Positions 1 to 7,309 of a DNA stretch of 11,030 nt are shown here, piece after piece. The number at the start of each line of letters is the position of its first letter. The stretch's first letter is position 1. The stretch is from NCBI GenBank assembly GCA_900321505.1, contig ONWK01000068.1:1-11030 (forward strand). Reading direction: 5' to 3'. The notes beneath the pieces are model-generated. The model saw only the letters and a program-made list of their open reading frames with translations, was not told the origin of the DNA and did no database searches. The stretch comes from an uncultured Eubacteriales bacterium. Lineage in GTDB: Bacteria > Bacillota > Clostridia > Lachnospirales > Lachnospiraceae. Both the position numbers and the translations under genes were made by a program.

Positions 1-7
1 ATAATCA

Positions 8-1963
8 TTATCCCCGAAATACATATTTATCAAGCTCATCATATTCCGGAAGCTCTGACGTACGCATCACCGGCTCCGCCAGTCTGAGCTCACATCCCTT
101 CCTGATAAATACCGGAACCTCTCCGGGCTCCGCTTTAAGAAAATGATCTCCCGCACTTAACCACTCCTCATCATAATCGGAAAAGCTCCTGAAGCGGACC
201 AGTTTCATTTCCTCCGGCAGGTATACATATCTTCCCCGGGCATTCTGTGTATATACGGGAGCTATCATTATGCTTCTTCCCACGAAAAGCTCATCCTCCA
301 CTCCGGCGGCACGCGGATCATTTTCGTATTCAAAGGAAAGAGGCCTGAACAACATTTCATCCTGCTCCGCCGCCCGGACGTATTCGGAATAAAGGTACGG
401 TATCAGGGCATATCTCAGCTCCACCAGCCTTCTCATTGTCTCCGTATCGTTAAACCGGAAAAGCTCCTGGCGTCTGGTGCCCATGGCTGAATGGTTTCTG
501 AAAAGGGGCGTAAATATACCGAAGGAGACCCATCTGATCATCAGTTCTTCCGTTACATCCCCACCGAAGCCTCCTATATCGGAGCCGGCAAAAAGAAAGC
601 CGCACATATTCAGCCCCGGAAGCTGCTGTATCGAAAGCAGGAGATGGCTCCACCAGGACATATTGTCTCCCGTCCAGATCCCTGCATAGCGGTGCATACC
701 GATATATGACGCCCTTGAAAACAACAGGGGCCTGCTGTCCGGAGCTATCCTTTCAAAGGCTTCTCCCGCTGCTCTCGTCATATTAAAACCATAGAGATTA
801 TGCACCCGGTCGTGACGCAGCCTCTCTCCTTTATATTCATGGTAAAAGCTTCTGTAATCCTCTTCCCTGTTGCAGAGCCCGCCTATAAGTCCCTGTAATT
901 CAAAGAAACTGTGAATGTCCAGATTCTTGTCCTTATACGTATCGAGTTTCTCAAATACCTCTGCCAGATGCTCCTCGCTGTAGAAGATGGCAGGTTCATT
1001 CATATCATTCCAGAATCCGTCTATACCCGCATCCATAAGGCGTCTGTATTTCTCACCGAACCACCGTCTGGTATCCTCCTTCAGGAAATCCGGAAAATGC
1101 ACCCTTCCCGGCCATACCGCTGCGGTAAAGGGACTTCCCTTCCCGTCCTTTACAAAATGATCCCCTGCAATACCTTCCTCGTATACGTCATAGCCTTTCT
1201 CTATCTTCACGCCCGCATCGATAATGGGCACCAGATGAAGGCCCCGGTTCTTCATTTCCGAGACAAAGGCGGGAAAATCCGGGAAGTTTTCCTCACTTAC
1301 GGTAAAGTCCTTATACCGCTCCATATAATCAATATCCAGATAAATGCTGTCCAGCGGGATACCGGTGCGGTCATATGCGTCCGCGACCTCCCTGACCTCA
1401 TCCTCATTCATATAGCTCCAGCGGCTCTGTCCAAAGCCAAAGGCCCAACGGGGAGCAATGTAGCTGCGTCCGATAATACGCCGGAACTGCCTTACGATGC
1501 TGAGTATCCCTGACGCCCCGTTATTATCCGGATCATCCTCTTCTTCGATCAGGTAAGTATACGCATCGGCTTCGTCAAATATCACCTGAAACATATCCTT
1601 ATTGTAAAAGCCGATATCAAATTCCACTCTGCCCGGAGTGTCAACATACATTCCGAAGCGTCTCTGATCACCCTTATCAGACGGGACGTATACAAAGAAA
1701 TTATTGGCCCCGTAAAGGGAGGTCTTTCCTTCCTCATGATGGGGTTCGTCGGCACAGAAGCTCACATAATGCCAGCCGCGTTTGTTTATCCCGCGGACCT
1801 GTACGCCCAGGCCGTAAACAGCTGCATCAGCGTCCATCCTCATACTGAGAGTCTTTTTTTTCTCATCAAACTCCCATCCCGGAACCATGCCGGAAGATAG
1901 TTTGATCTTTTCCACGACCGAATCCGTCTCTATAGGAGTACCAATCCTGTATTTTCTTATCAT
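8..1963 (-). CDS. Glycoside hydrolase family 31 enzyme (alpha-glucosidase/alpha-xylosidase-like)
   Basis: This 651-residue protein is a retaining GH31 glycosidase, a family that releases alpha-linked glucose or xylose from the non-reducing ends of sugars. The catalytic signature is visible: WNDMNEP at about residues 318-324 carries the nucleophile Asp320, and WTGDN at about 430-434 carries the acid/base Asp433. LDIDYM near 209-214 and PLFRNHS near 486-492 match substrate-binding segments of the (beta/alpha)8 barrel. The N-terminal part (about 1-165) fits the usual beta-sandwich domain, and a beta-rich region follows the barrel after about 555. A segment of roughly 70 residues (325-395) after the nucleophile is long and charged. 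No signal peptide is seen, so it should act in the cytoplasm on imported oligosaccharides. The ATG is preceded by AGGAG at a spacing of 7. No transporter or sugar regulator is adjacent, so the substrate cannot be assigned. Confidence 0.93.
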   Translation of the reverse strand: MIRKYRIGTPIETDSVVEKIKLSSGMVPGWEFDEKKKTLSMRMDADAAVYGLGVQVRGINKRGWHYVSFCADEPHHEEGKTSLYGANNFFVYVPSDKGDQRRFGMYVDTPGRVEFDIGFYNKDMFQVIFDEADAYTYLIEEEDDPDNNGASGILSIVRQFRRIIGRSYIAPRWAFGFGQSRWSYMNEDEVREVADAYDRTGIPLDSIYLDIDYMERYKDFTVSEENFPDFPAFVSEMKNRGLHLVPIIDAGVKIEKGYDVYEEGIAGDHFVKDGKGSPFTAAVWPGRVHFPDFLKEDTRRWFGEKYRRLMDAGIDGFWNDMNEPAIFYSEEHLAEVFEKLDTYKDKNLDIHSFFELQGLIGGLCNREEDYRSFYHEYKGERLRHDRVHNLYGFNMTRAAGEAFERIAPDSRPLLFSRASYIGMHRYAGIWTGDNMSWWSHLLLSIQQLPGLNMCGFLFAGSDIGGFGGDVTEELMIRWVSFGIFTPLFRNHSAMGTRRQELFRFNDTETMRRLVELRYALIPYLYSEYVRAAEQDEMLFRPLSFEYENDPRAAGVEDELFVGRSIMIAPVYTQNARGRYVYLPEEMKLVRFRSFSDYDEEWLSAGDHFLKAEPGEVPVFIRKGCELRLAEPVMRTSELPEYDELDKYVFRG

Positions 1964-1994
1964 AGTCTTTCTCCTGTATAGTCACCATCTGTTT

Positions 1995-2023
1995 ATTATA
2001 AAGTCCGGATCCCGCAGAAAAAC
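1995..2023 (-). promoter_or_regulatory. Putative promoter of the GH31 gene
   Basis: On the minus strand there is a perfect TATAAT (2000 to 1995), about 32 bases upstream of the GH31 start codon. The hexamer 17 bases further up reads GTTTTT, a poor -35 match, so the call rests mainly on the -10 box and its distance to a good ribosome binding site. The upstream half lies inside the hairpin at 2003-2034. Confidence 0.45.
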
Positions 2024-2034
2024 GGTATCCGGAC
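2003..2034 (-). terminator. Probable intrinsic terminator of the RNA methyltransferase gene
   Basis: Read on the minus strand, GTCCGGAT (2034-2027) pairs perfectly with ATCCGGAC (2010-2003). A further inner CCG/CGG pairing lies across an A-G mismatch, and the loop is T-rich. The stem is followed by TTTATAAT, a short, imperfect U tract. It lies 57 bases after the methyltransferase stop codon, so it probably ends that transcript, though it could also act as a leader structure for readthrough into the GH31 gene. Confidence 0.6.
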
Positions 2035-2060
2035 CTTCCTTCTGCAATATTCAGTTCTAT

Positions 2061-2089
2061 GAAGCAGTCTCTCCTGCATCCTCTGCTTC
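2061..2089 (-). other. Small hairpin just after the methyltransferase stop codon
   Basis: GAAGCAG (2061-2067) and CTGCTTC (2083-2089) form a perfect 7-bp inverted repeat with a 15-base loop, starting 2 bases after the methyltransferase stop codon. No U tract follows on the minus strand, so by itself it is not a terminator. It may stabilise the 3' end of the mRNA upstream of the terminator at 2003-2034, or be chance. Confidence 0.35.
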
Positions 2090-2090
2090 T

Positions 2091-2873
2091 TTACCTGCAT
2101 TTTCTCTGTCTGTACGCCTCGTAGGCAACCACTGATCCGCTGACAGCGGCATTCAGGGACTCCACACTGCCCTCCATGGGTATCCTCAGCAAATGATCCG
2201 CCTCGGCGGCAACCTCTTCGGATAAACCCCTGCCTTCACTGCCTATAAGGAAGGCCAGCGGTCCCGTAAGATCCGCGGCGAAGAAATCCGTGCCGGCAAG
2301 ATGCGTGCCGAATACCGCCACCCCGCTCTGCTTCAGCTCCCTTATAGCCTGCGGAAGATCGTCGCATATTCTGACCGGCACCCGGAAAATGGTTCCCATA
2401 GTGCTGCGGACAACCTTGGGGCTGTAGGGATCCGCCGAATTTCTGCTGAGAAAAACTGCTGTCGCCCCCACCGCTTCCGCAGTCCGGATGAGCGTGCCTG
2501 TATTCCCCGGATCCTGAAGACCGTCAAGAATAAGATATAATGGCTGTCCGCCGCTGCGTGCGCCTTCACCTGCACCGTATTCCGGCTCCGGTATCCTTAC
2601 CAGAGCAACCATTCCCTGAGGAGTTTTGGTGTCAGCAAGCTTCTCCATTACGCTTTCCGAAACCGTCTCCACATAGTCACACCATTTTTTAAGCTCCGGG
2701 TGATCCGAAAGAGCCTTCTCCGTAAGATAAAGCTCTTTCCGAAGATTACCCGGAACCTCGCGTATCATACGGATGCCTTCCACAACAAAGAAGCCCTCCT
2801 CTTTTCTGAAGGAGGACTTCTGTTTAAGTTTTTCTATATACTTGATCTTATCATTTGTACGTGATGTGATCAT
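2091..2873 (-). CDS. SpoU/TrmH-family RNA 2'-O-ribose methyltransferase (RlmB/YsgA-like)
   Basis: This 260-residue protein is a SPOUT-class methyltransferase expected to transfer a methyl group from S-adenosylmethionine to a ribose 2'-OH in rRNA or tRNA. All three SpoU motifs are visible: motif 1, LQDPGNTGTLIRTAEAVGA, with Asn124 and Arg130; motif 2, LIGSEGRGLS, at about 209-218; and motif 3, IPMEGSVESLNAAVSG, at about 231-246, with Asn241. These form the knotted cofactor site. The N-terminal 95 residues fit the L30e-like substrate-binding domain of the RlmB/YsgA group, including an FFVVEGIRMIREV segment. Length is normal. The start ATG has GAGG about 6 bases upstream; an ATG four bases earlier is out of frame. 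The gene lies 55 bases after the wall-binding protein gene without a visible promoter between, so the two may be cotranscribed. The exact RNA target cannot be read from the sequence. Confidence 0.9.
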   Translation of the reverse strand: MITSRTNDKIKYIEKLKQKSSFRKEEGFFVVEGIRMIREVPGNLRKELYLTEKALSDHPELKKWCDYVETVSESVMEKLADTKTPQGMVALVRIPEPEYGAGEGARSGGQPLYLILDGLQDPGNTGTLIRTAEAVGATAVFLSRNSADPYSPKVVRSTMGTIFRVPVRICDDLPQAIRELKQSGVAVFGTHLAGTDFFAADLTGPLAFLIGSEGRGLSEEVAAEADHLLRIPMEGSVESLNAAVSGSVVAYEAYRQRKCR

Positions 2874-2928
2874 CCATTACCTCAACATCGGAATCGTTTC
2901 AGTAACCACTTTTTTGCCGCTTCAGACC

Positions 2929-3567
2929 TTAATCATAGCAGCACTTTGAACAGGGCTTGTAATTCATGAATTTTGCCTCTTCATATGAGATCTCGGTTGC
3001 TCCGATGGTATTTCCGCAATTAGGAATGGTATGGAATTTGGATCCTGTCTGTGTTACCCATACCTTATCCCCTTTCTTAACCTTTAATCCGCTTCCGGTT
3101 TCTGTTTTATGTACGACCATCTTGCCGTCCTTGCCCAGATAATATCCGTCGACAGTGGAATTTGTAACCATTTCACCCTTTTTACTGAAGAAATACCACT
3201 CTCCCTTATACTTAAGCCAGCCTGTCCTCATAACACCGTTATTGCCGAAATAATACCATTTATTTCCCTTCTTTAACCAGCCCGTCTTCATAGCGCCGTT
3301 GCTGTTGAAATAATACCATTTGCCTTTAATCTTTTTCCAGCCGGTCTGTGCATAGCCGTCGGCATTAAGATAATACCAGGTCTTGCCTGCCTGTATCCAT
3401 TCATTTTTAGCGTATGTTCCGTCGGAATACTTGTAATAATAGCCTTTCTTATCCTGTTTCCAGGTTCCGCTCTTTGCCTCGGCGACCAGGCTTCCAGCAG
3501 ATATAAAGGCTGCAAAAAGCATAATCGCGATCACTACCCGGACAATACGTCTGCTTTTCTTTTTCAT
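2929..3567 (-). CDS. Secreted cell-wall-binding repeat protein with a C-terminal Cys/His-rich module
   Basis: This 212-residue protein has an N-terminal signal peptide: a basic start (MKKKSRRIVR), a hydrophobic core over about 11-28, and a probable cleavage site near AEA-KS (residue 32). The middle (about 35-150) is an array of roughly 20-residue aromatic repeats of the GW-x(5,6)-WYYF-x(3)-G-x-M-x-T type, the pattern of choline-binding or CW-binding repeats that attach proteins to wall polymers. After a short linker, residues 168-212 form a different module with WVTQTGSKFHTIPNC, a helix-like EEAKFMNYK and a terminal PCSKCC. His179, Cys184, Cys206, Cys209 and Cys210 could bind a metal, resembling the TG-x-x-[YF]-H...C...PCxxC modules found at the ends of some secreted proteins. 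No enzymatic domain is seen. A GAGGAG ribosome binding site lies 7 bases upstream of the ATG, and an AT-rich TATATT at 3593-3588 could be a weak -10 element. Function beyond wall attachment is unknown. Confidence 0.88.
   Translation of the reverse strand: MKKKSRRIVRVVIAIMLFAAFISAGSLVAEAKSGTWKQDKKGYYYKYSDGTYAKNEWIQAGKTWYYLNADGYAQTGWKKIKGKWYYFNSNGAMKTGWLKKGNKWYYFGNNGVMRTGWLKYKGEWYFFSKKGEMVTNSTVDGYYLGKDGKMVVHKTETGSGLKVKKGDKVWVTQTGSKFHTIPNCGNTIGATEISYEEAKFMNYKPCSKCCYD
3163..3402 (-). repeat. Four tandem 60-bp units encoding 20-residue wall-binding repeats
   Basis: Residues 56-135 of the wall-binding protein divide cleanly into four 20-residue units beginning EW or GW and ending in A/V/E-Q/M-x-T, with WYYL, WYYF, WYYF and WYFF at the same place in each. 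Degenerate units flank them at about residues 35-55 and 136-151. At DNA level the aromatic segment recurs as similar TGGTATTA-type stretches, so the array is open to expansion or loss by recombination. Confidence 0.85.
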
Positions 3568-3683
3568 TTTGTTTCTCCTCTCTTAATAATATAACCTGTT
3601 TTAATGTTCCCCCTCCCGCTTTCATACGGCACAGCCGCTCACTGATGCTCCGGGCAGACGCCGTTACGATGTCTCACCGGTCT

Positions 3684-6600
3684 TTACTTCTTCTTCCTCA
3701 CCAGTACCGCATCCCTGCCATATTCCAGTTTAAGCGCTGAGATCAGGCTTTCGGACGGACCTGCGGAGGTTCGCAGCGCCACTCCCTGTTTCTCTTCCTT
3801 AAGCTGGACATATACAGCACTCCTGCCTGGGTTCCCATTAAGAATATTATATAGCTGTTTTTTATTTTCTTCAAGTGCCGAACGATTCTTCATAAGTATC
3901 CATATCTCGCTCTTTTCCTCTTCCATCTCCTGGATAAGGCGGTCAAAGGATATTATTTCGTCCGCAAGTATCTTTCCCTCCTCTTCGGAGACGGAGGCCT
4001 TTCCTCTTATCAGTACCCCCTTATTCTTCTCAAGGAAGCCCCTGCAGCTGTCATATACCTTAGGGAAGGCAACAACCTCGATCTGCCCGTAGATATCCTC
4101 CAATGTAATGAAAGCCATGGTATCATTATTCCTGGTCAGCTTGACTGAAATCTGCTCGATAAGTCCGCACAGAGCTACCGACTGCCTGTCCTGCACCGCC
4201 ATACGCCCTGTCTCTTCCTCCGGCACAAAATCAAGGGTGGACGCCGAAGAATACCTGTCGATCAGTTCAGAATAAGAGTCCAGCGGATGCCCGCTGACAT
4301 AGATACCCAATACATTTTTCTCCTGAGCGAGCCTTTCCTCCAGTGGGAACTCCGCAAGATCCGGGAAGCGCACCTCAGACTTTTTGAACTCTTCCTCACC
4401 CAGAAACTCCAGCAGCGACATCTGTCCCGTAGCATTCTTCTTTCTCTCATCACTTACCTGATCGAGAATGTCGGGATATGCCACTATCATCTGCCTGCGG
4501 TTCTTACCGAAGCTGTCAAATGCACCGGCATAGATAAAGCTCTCTATGCAGCGTTTATTTGCCACCTTTCCGGACAGCCGCTTCACAAAATCGGTCAGAT
4601 CCCTGAATTCACCGCCTTTTTCCCGTTCATCAAGGATCTCTTCCACCACTCCGTCTCCGATGGAACGTATGGCTGACAGGCCGTAACGTATACCCTTTCC
4701 GTCCACGGAAAAATTACCCTGCCCCTTATTCACATCCGGCGGAAGCATTTTGATGCCCATACGCTTGACCGCCTCGATATAATTGGCAAGCTTAGGGGCA
4801 TTTGCCCTTACGGATGTAAGAAGGGCAGCCATGAAATCAAGGGGATAAAAGCACTTCAGCCACGCCGTTTCATATGCCACCACCGCATAGGCCGCCGCAT
4901 GGGATTTGTTAAAGGCATAGCTTGCGAATGTGGCCATCTCGTCAAATATCTTATTGGCGGTAGCCTCATCCACACCGTTCTTCACACAGCCCGGAACTCC
5001 CAGTTCCTCATTTCCGTATACGAAATACTCCCGCTCCTTCTCCATGACCTCTTTCTTCTTTTTGGACATGGCACGGCGTACCAGATCGGAACGGCCGAGG
5101 GAATATCCCGCCAGCTTCATAACGATCTGCATAACCTGTTCCTGATATACTATACAGCCATAGGTCGGCTTCAGTATATCCTCAAGAAGCGGTGTATCGT
5201 AGGTCACTCCCTCGGGATGTGACTGTGCCTGGACATACTGGGGTATGAAATCCATGGGGCCCGGCCGGTAAAGGGAAATGCCTGCTATGACGTCCTCCAT
5301 ATTTCTCGGTTTAAGCTCACGCATGAATGCGCGCATGCCCGAGCTCTCCAGCTGGAATACGCCTTCCGTCTTCCCTTCGGAGATCATTTCGTAGACTTTG
5401 GGATCATCTTCGTTCAAATGGTCTATGTCTATATCGATGCCCAGTCTTTCCTTCACGGAAAGCACGGCATTCTGGATCACGGTCAGGGTACGGATGCCGA
5501 GGAAATCCATCTTCAGAAGACCGAGTTCCTCAATGGTGGTCATATTATACTGGGTGGTCACAGCATCGCTGTTCTTGCAGAGCGGAACAAAATCCACTAT
5601 GGGCTCACGGCCTATCACCACTCCCGCTGCATGCATGGAGGCATGACGCGGCAGGCCCTCAAGCTGCTCCGCCATATTGACCAGATATTTCACATCCTCA
5701 TCGCTGTCATAATATTTCTTAAAATCAGGACTTACATCCAGCGCCTTCTCTATGGTCATCCCAATTTCCATGGGGATGGATTTTGCAACAAGATCACAGG
5801 TCTTATAGGGGATGTCAAGAGCACGCCCCACATCACGGATACAGTTTCTTGCGGCAAGCGTACCGAAGGTAACGATCTGCGAAACCATTTCCTCACCGTA
5901 CTTACGGGTAACGTAGTCTATTACCTCCTGCCGGCGTTCATCGGCGAAATCCACATCTATATCCGGCATGGTCACACGCTCAGGATTCAGGAAACGTTCA
6001 AAAAGAAGGTCATAGCGGATTGGATCGATATTCGTTATCTTCAGCGAATAGGATACGATGCTTCCTGCCGCAGAACCCCGTCCGGGTCCTACGGTGATGC
6101 CCTGAGACCTTGCATATCTTATAAAATCCCATACTATCAGGAAATAATCGACAAAACCCATGCTGGTGATCACTGAAAGCTCATATTCCATGCGCTCCTT
6201 CAGCTGTTGCAGGTGCTCCGGCTCAACTTCCGCATAGCGTTCCGCAAGGCCCTTCTCACAAAGCCCGCGGAGATACGACTCTGCAGTATAACCCTCCGGC
6301 ACATCGAATCTCGGGATCTTATACTCACCGAAAACTATATTAACATTACATCTGTCGGCGATCTTCTGTGTATTTGCCAGTGCCTCCGGGGCATAGGGGA
6401 AGAGCGCCGCCATTTCCTCCGCACTCTTCAGATAATACTGGCCGCCGGTATAACGCATGCGGTCATCATCCTGCACCTTTCGGTTGGTCTGTATACAAAG
6501 CAGGATATCATGCGCTTCCCAGTCCTCTGCATAAATATAATGTGAATCGTTTGTGCATACTATGGGGATCCCCGTTTCCGCATGAAGACGCATCACTCCC

Positions 6601-7220
6601 TGATTTACAAGCGTATCCTCCGATATCCCGTGATCCTGCAGCTCCAGGAAATAGTTATCCGCTCCGAAAATGTCACGGTGCCACAGCGCCTGCTTCTTCG
6701 CCTCCTCATACAGGCCCCGGCGCAGGTTCACCGCTATTTCTCCCTGAAGGCAGGCTGAAAGGCAGATCAGTCCTTCATGGTATTGTTCCAGAAGCTCATG
6801 ATCCACACGGGGTTTATAATAAAAGCCCTCAGTGAAACCTCTGCTTACTATCTTACAGAGATTTCTGTAACCCTCGTCCGTCTCCGCCAGCAGGATAAGA
6901 TGATAATATCTGTCATCATCCCTTCCCGCTTCCCGGTCATACCGCGAACCCGGAGCCACATAAACCTCACATCCTATGATGGGCCTTATACCTTCGGCTT
7001 TGCAGGCCTTATAAAAATCTATGGCGCCGTACATGACTCCGTGATCGGTTATGGCAAGCGAATCAAAGCCCAGTTCCTTAGCTCTGTGCACCAGAGCCTT
7101 GATCTTGGCGGATCCGTCCAGCAGGCTGTATTCCGTATGCACATGAAGATGGGCAAAGGGAATGTGTCCTTCCGCCGCTGCACCGGATGTATTCAGTTCA
7201 ATGGAAGAAGTGTCCCCCAT
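3684..7220 (-). CDS. dnaE: DNA polymerase III subunit alpha (DnaE)
   Basis: This is a full-length 1178-residue C-family replicative DNA polymerase. The N-terminal PHP domain (about 20-290) keeps its metal-binding residues: HLHVH (His26, His28), TDH (Asp59, His60), Glu85, His107, Cys157 and NDSH (Asp225, His227). The polymerase core has the GPGRGSAAGS phosphate-binding loop at 378-387, PDIDVDF with catalytic Asp420 and Asp422, and KMDFLG with the third aspartate at about 572. SYAFNKSHAAAYA at 767-779 is the typical fingers-region motif. A helix-hairpin-helix region follows (about 835-900), then a beta-clamp-binding peptide QMSLLEF at 933-939, an OB fold (about 1013-1095) and a charged tail ending RKKK. 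In Firmicutes DnaE works with PolC, extending primers especially on the lagging strand. The start is supported by AGAGGG five bases upstream. No strong promoter is visible in the 53 bases after the DUF5662 gene, and no clear terminator follows the stop. Confidence 0.97.
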   Translation of the reverse strand: MGDTSSIELNTSGAAAEGHIPFAHLHVHTEYSLLDGSAKIKALVHRAKELGFDSLAITDHGVMYGAIDFYKACKAEGIRPIIGCEVYVAPGSRYDREAGRDDDRYYHLILLAETDEGYRNLCKIVSRGFTEGFYYKPRVDHELLEQYHEGLICLSACLQGEIAVNLRRGLYEEAKKQALWHRDIFGADNYFLELQDHGISEDTLVNQGVMRLHAETGIPIVCTNDSHYIYAEDWEAHDILLCIQTNRKVQDDDRMRYTGGQYYLKSAEEMAALFPYAPEALANTQKIADRCNVNIVFGEYKIPRFDVPEGYTAESYLRGLCEKGLAERYAEVEPEHLQQLKERMEYELSVITSMGFVDYFLIVWDFIRYARSQGITVGPGRGSAAGSIVSYSLKITNIDPIRYDLLFERFLNPERVTMPDIDVDFADERRQEVIDYVTRKYGEEMVSQIVTFGTLAARNCIRDVGRALDIPYKTCDLVAKSIPMEIGMTIEKALDVSPDFKKYYDSDEDVKYLVNMAEQLEGLPRHASMHAAGVVIGREPIVDFVPLCKNSDAVTTQYNMTTIEELGLLKMDFLGIRTLTVIQNAVLSVKERLGIDIDIDHLNEDDPKVYEMISEGKTEGVFQLESSGMRAFMRELKPRNMEDVIAGISLYRPGPMDFIPQYVQAQSHPEGVTYDTPLLEDILKPTYGCIVYQEQVMQIVMKLAGYSLGRSDLVRRAMSKKKKEVMEKEREYFVYGNEELGVPGCVKNGVDEATANKIFDEMATFASYAFNKSHAAAYAVVAYETAWLKCFYPLDFMAALLTSVRANAPKLANYIEAVKRMGIKMLPPDVNKGQGNFSVDGKGIRYGLSAIRSIGDGVVEEILDEREKGGEFRDLTDFVKRLSGKVANKRCIESFIYAGAFDSFGKNRRQMIVAYPDILDQVSDERKKNATGQMSLLEFLGEEEFKKSEVRFPDLAEFPLEERLAQEKNVLGIYVSGHPLDSYSELIDRYSSASTLDFVPEEETGRMAVQDRQSVALCGLIEQISVKLTRNNDTMAFITLEDIYGQIEVVAFPKVYDSCRGFLEKNKGVLIRGKASVSEEEGKILADEIISFDRLIQEMEEEKSEIWILMKNRSALEENKKQLYNILNGNPGRSAVYVQLKEEKQGVALRTSAGPSESLISALKLEYGRDAVLVRKKK

Positions 7221-7264
7221 GTATACCCTCTTTCTGTGTACTTTTCAAAAATCTCTCGTAACTG

Positions 7265-7309
7265 TTCAGCACCTTACGACTCCGGATGCTCCGCATCCGG
7301 TGTGCTGAA
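7265..7309 (-). other. Nested hairpin across the DUF5662 stop codon, upstream of dnaE
   Basis: Two perfect 8-bp inverted repeats are nested. The outer arms are TTCAGCAC (7265-7272) and GTGCTGAA (7302-7309); the inner arms are CCGGATGC (7282-7289) and GCATCCGG (7293-7300) with a three-base loop. On the minus-strand RNA they are separated by one base on the 5' side and nine bases on the 3' side; those nine contain the UAA stop of the DUF5662 gene. An AUUUUUG run begins about 12 bases after the structure, too far for a standard intrinsic terminator. It could be an mRNA stability or processing element or a partial terminator controlling readthrough into dnaE. Confidence 0.6.

Noticed and set aside
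911..1513. A 200-residue plus-strand open frame opposite the GH31 gene
   Set aside because: It is antisense to the catalytic barrel of a confident GH31 gene and has no convincing domain or ribosome binding site.
3163..3402. Regularly spaced similar DNA units that could suggest a CRISPR array
   Set aside because: The units are in-frame coding repeats of the wall-binding protein, without unique spacers between identical repeats.
3588..3683. Possible terminator of dnaE and promoter of the wall-binding gene
   Set aside because: Only weak short pairings such as CGGC/GCCG without a U tract, and a TATATT without a matching -35 box, could be found, so neither is listed as a separate feature.
5418..6176. 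A 252-residue plus-strand open frame inside dnaE, with several other plus-strand frames there
   Set aside because: It is antisense to a gene with intact polymerase motifs, shows no recognisable domain, and fits an open frame created by the codon usage of the opposite strand.
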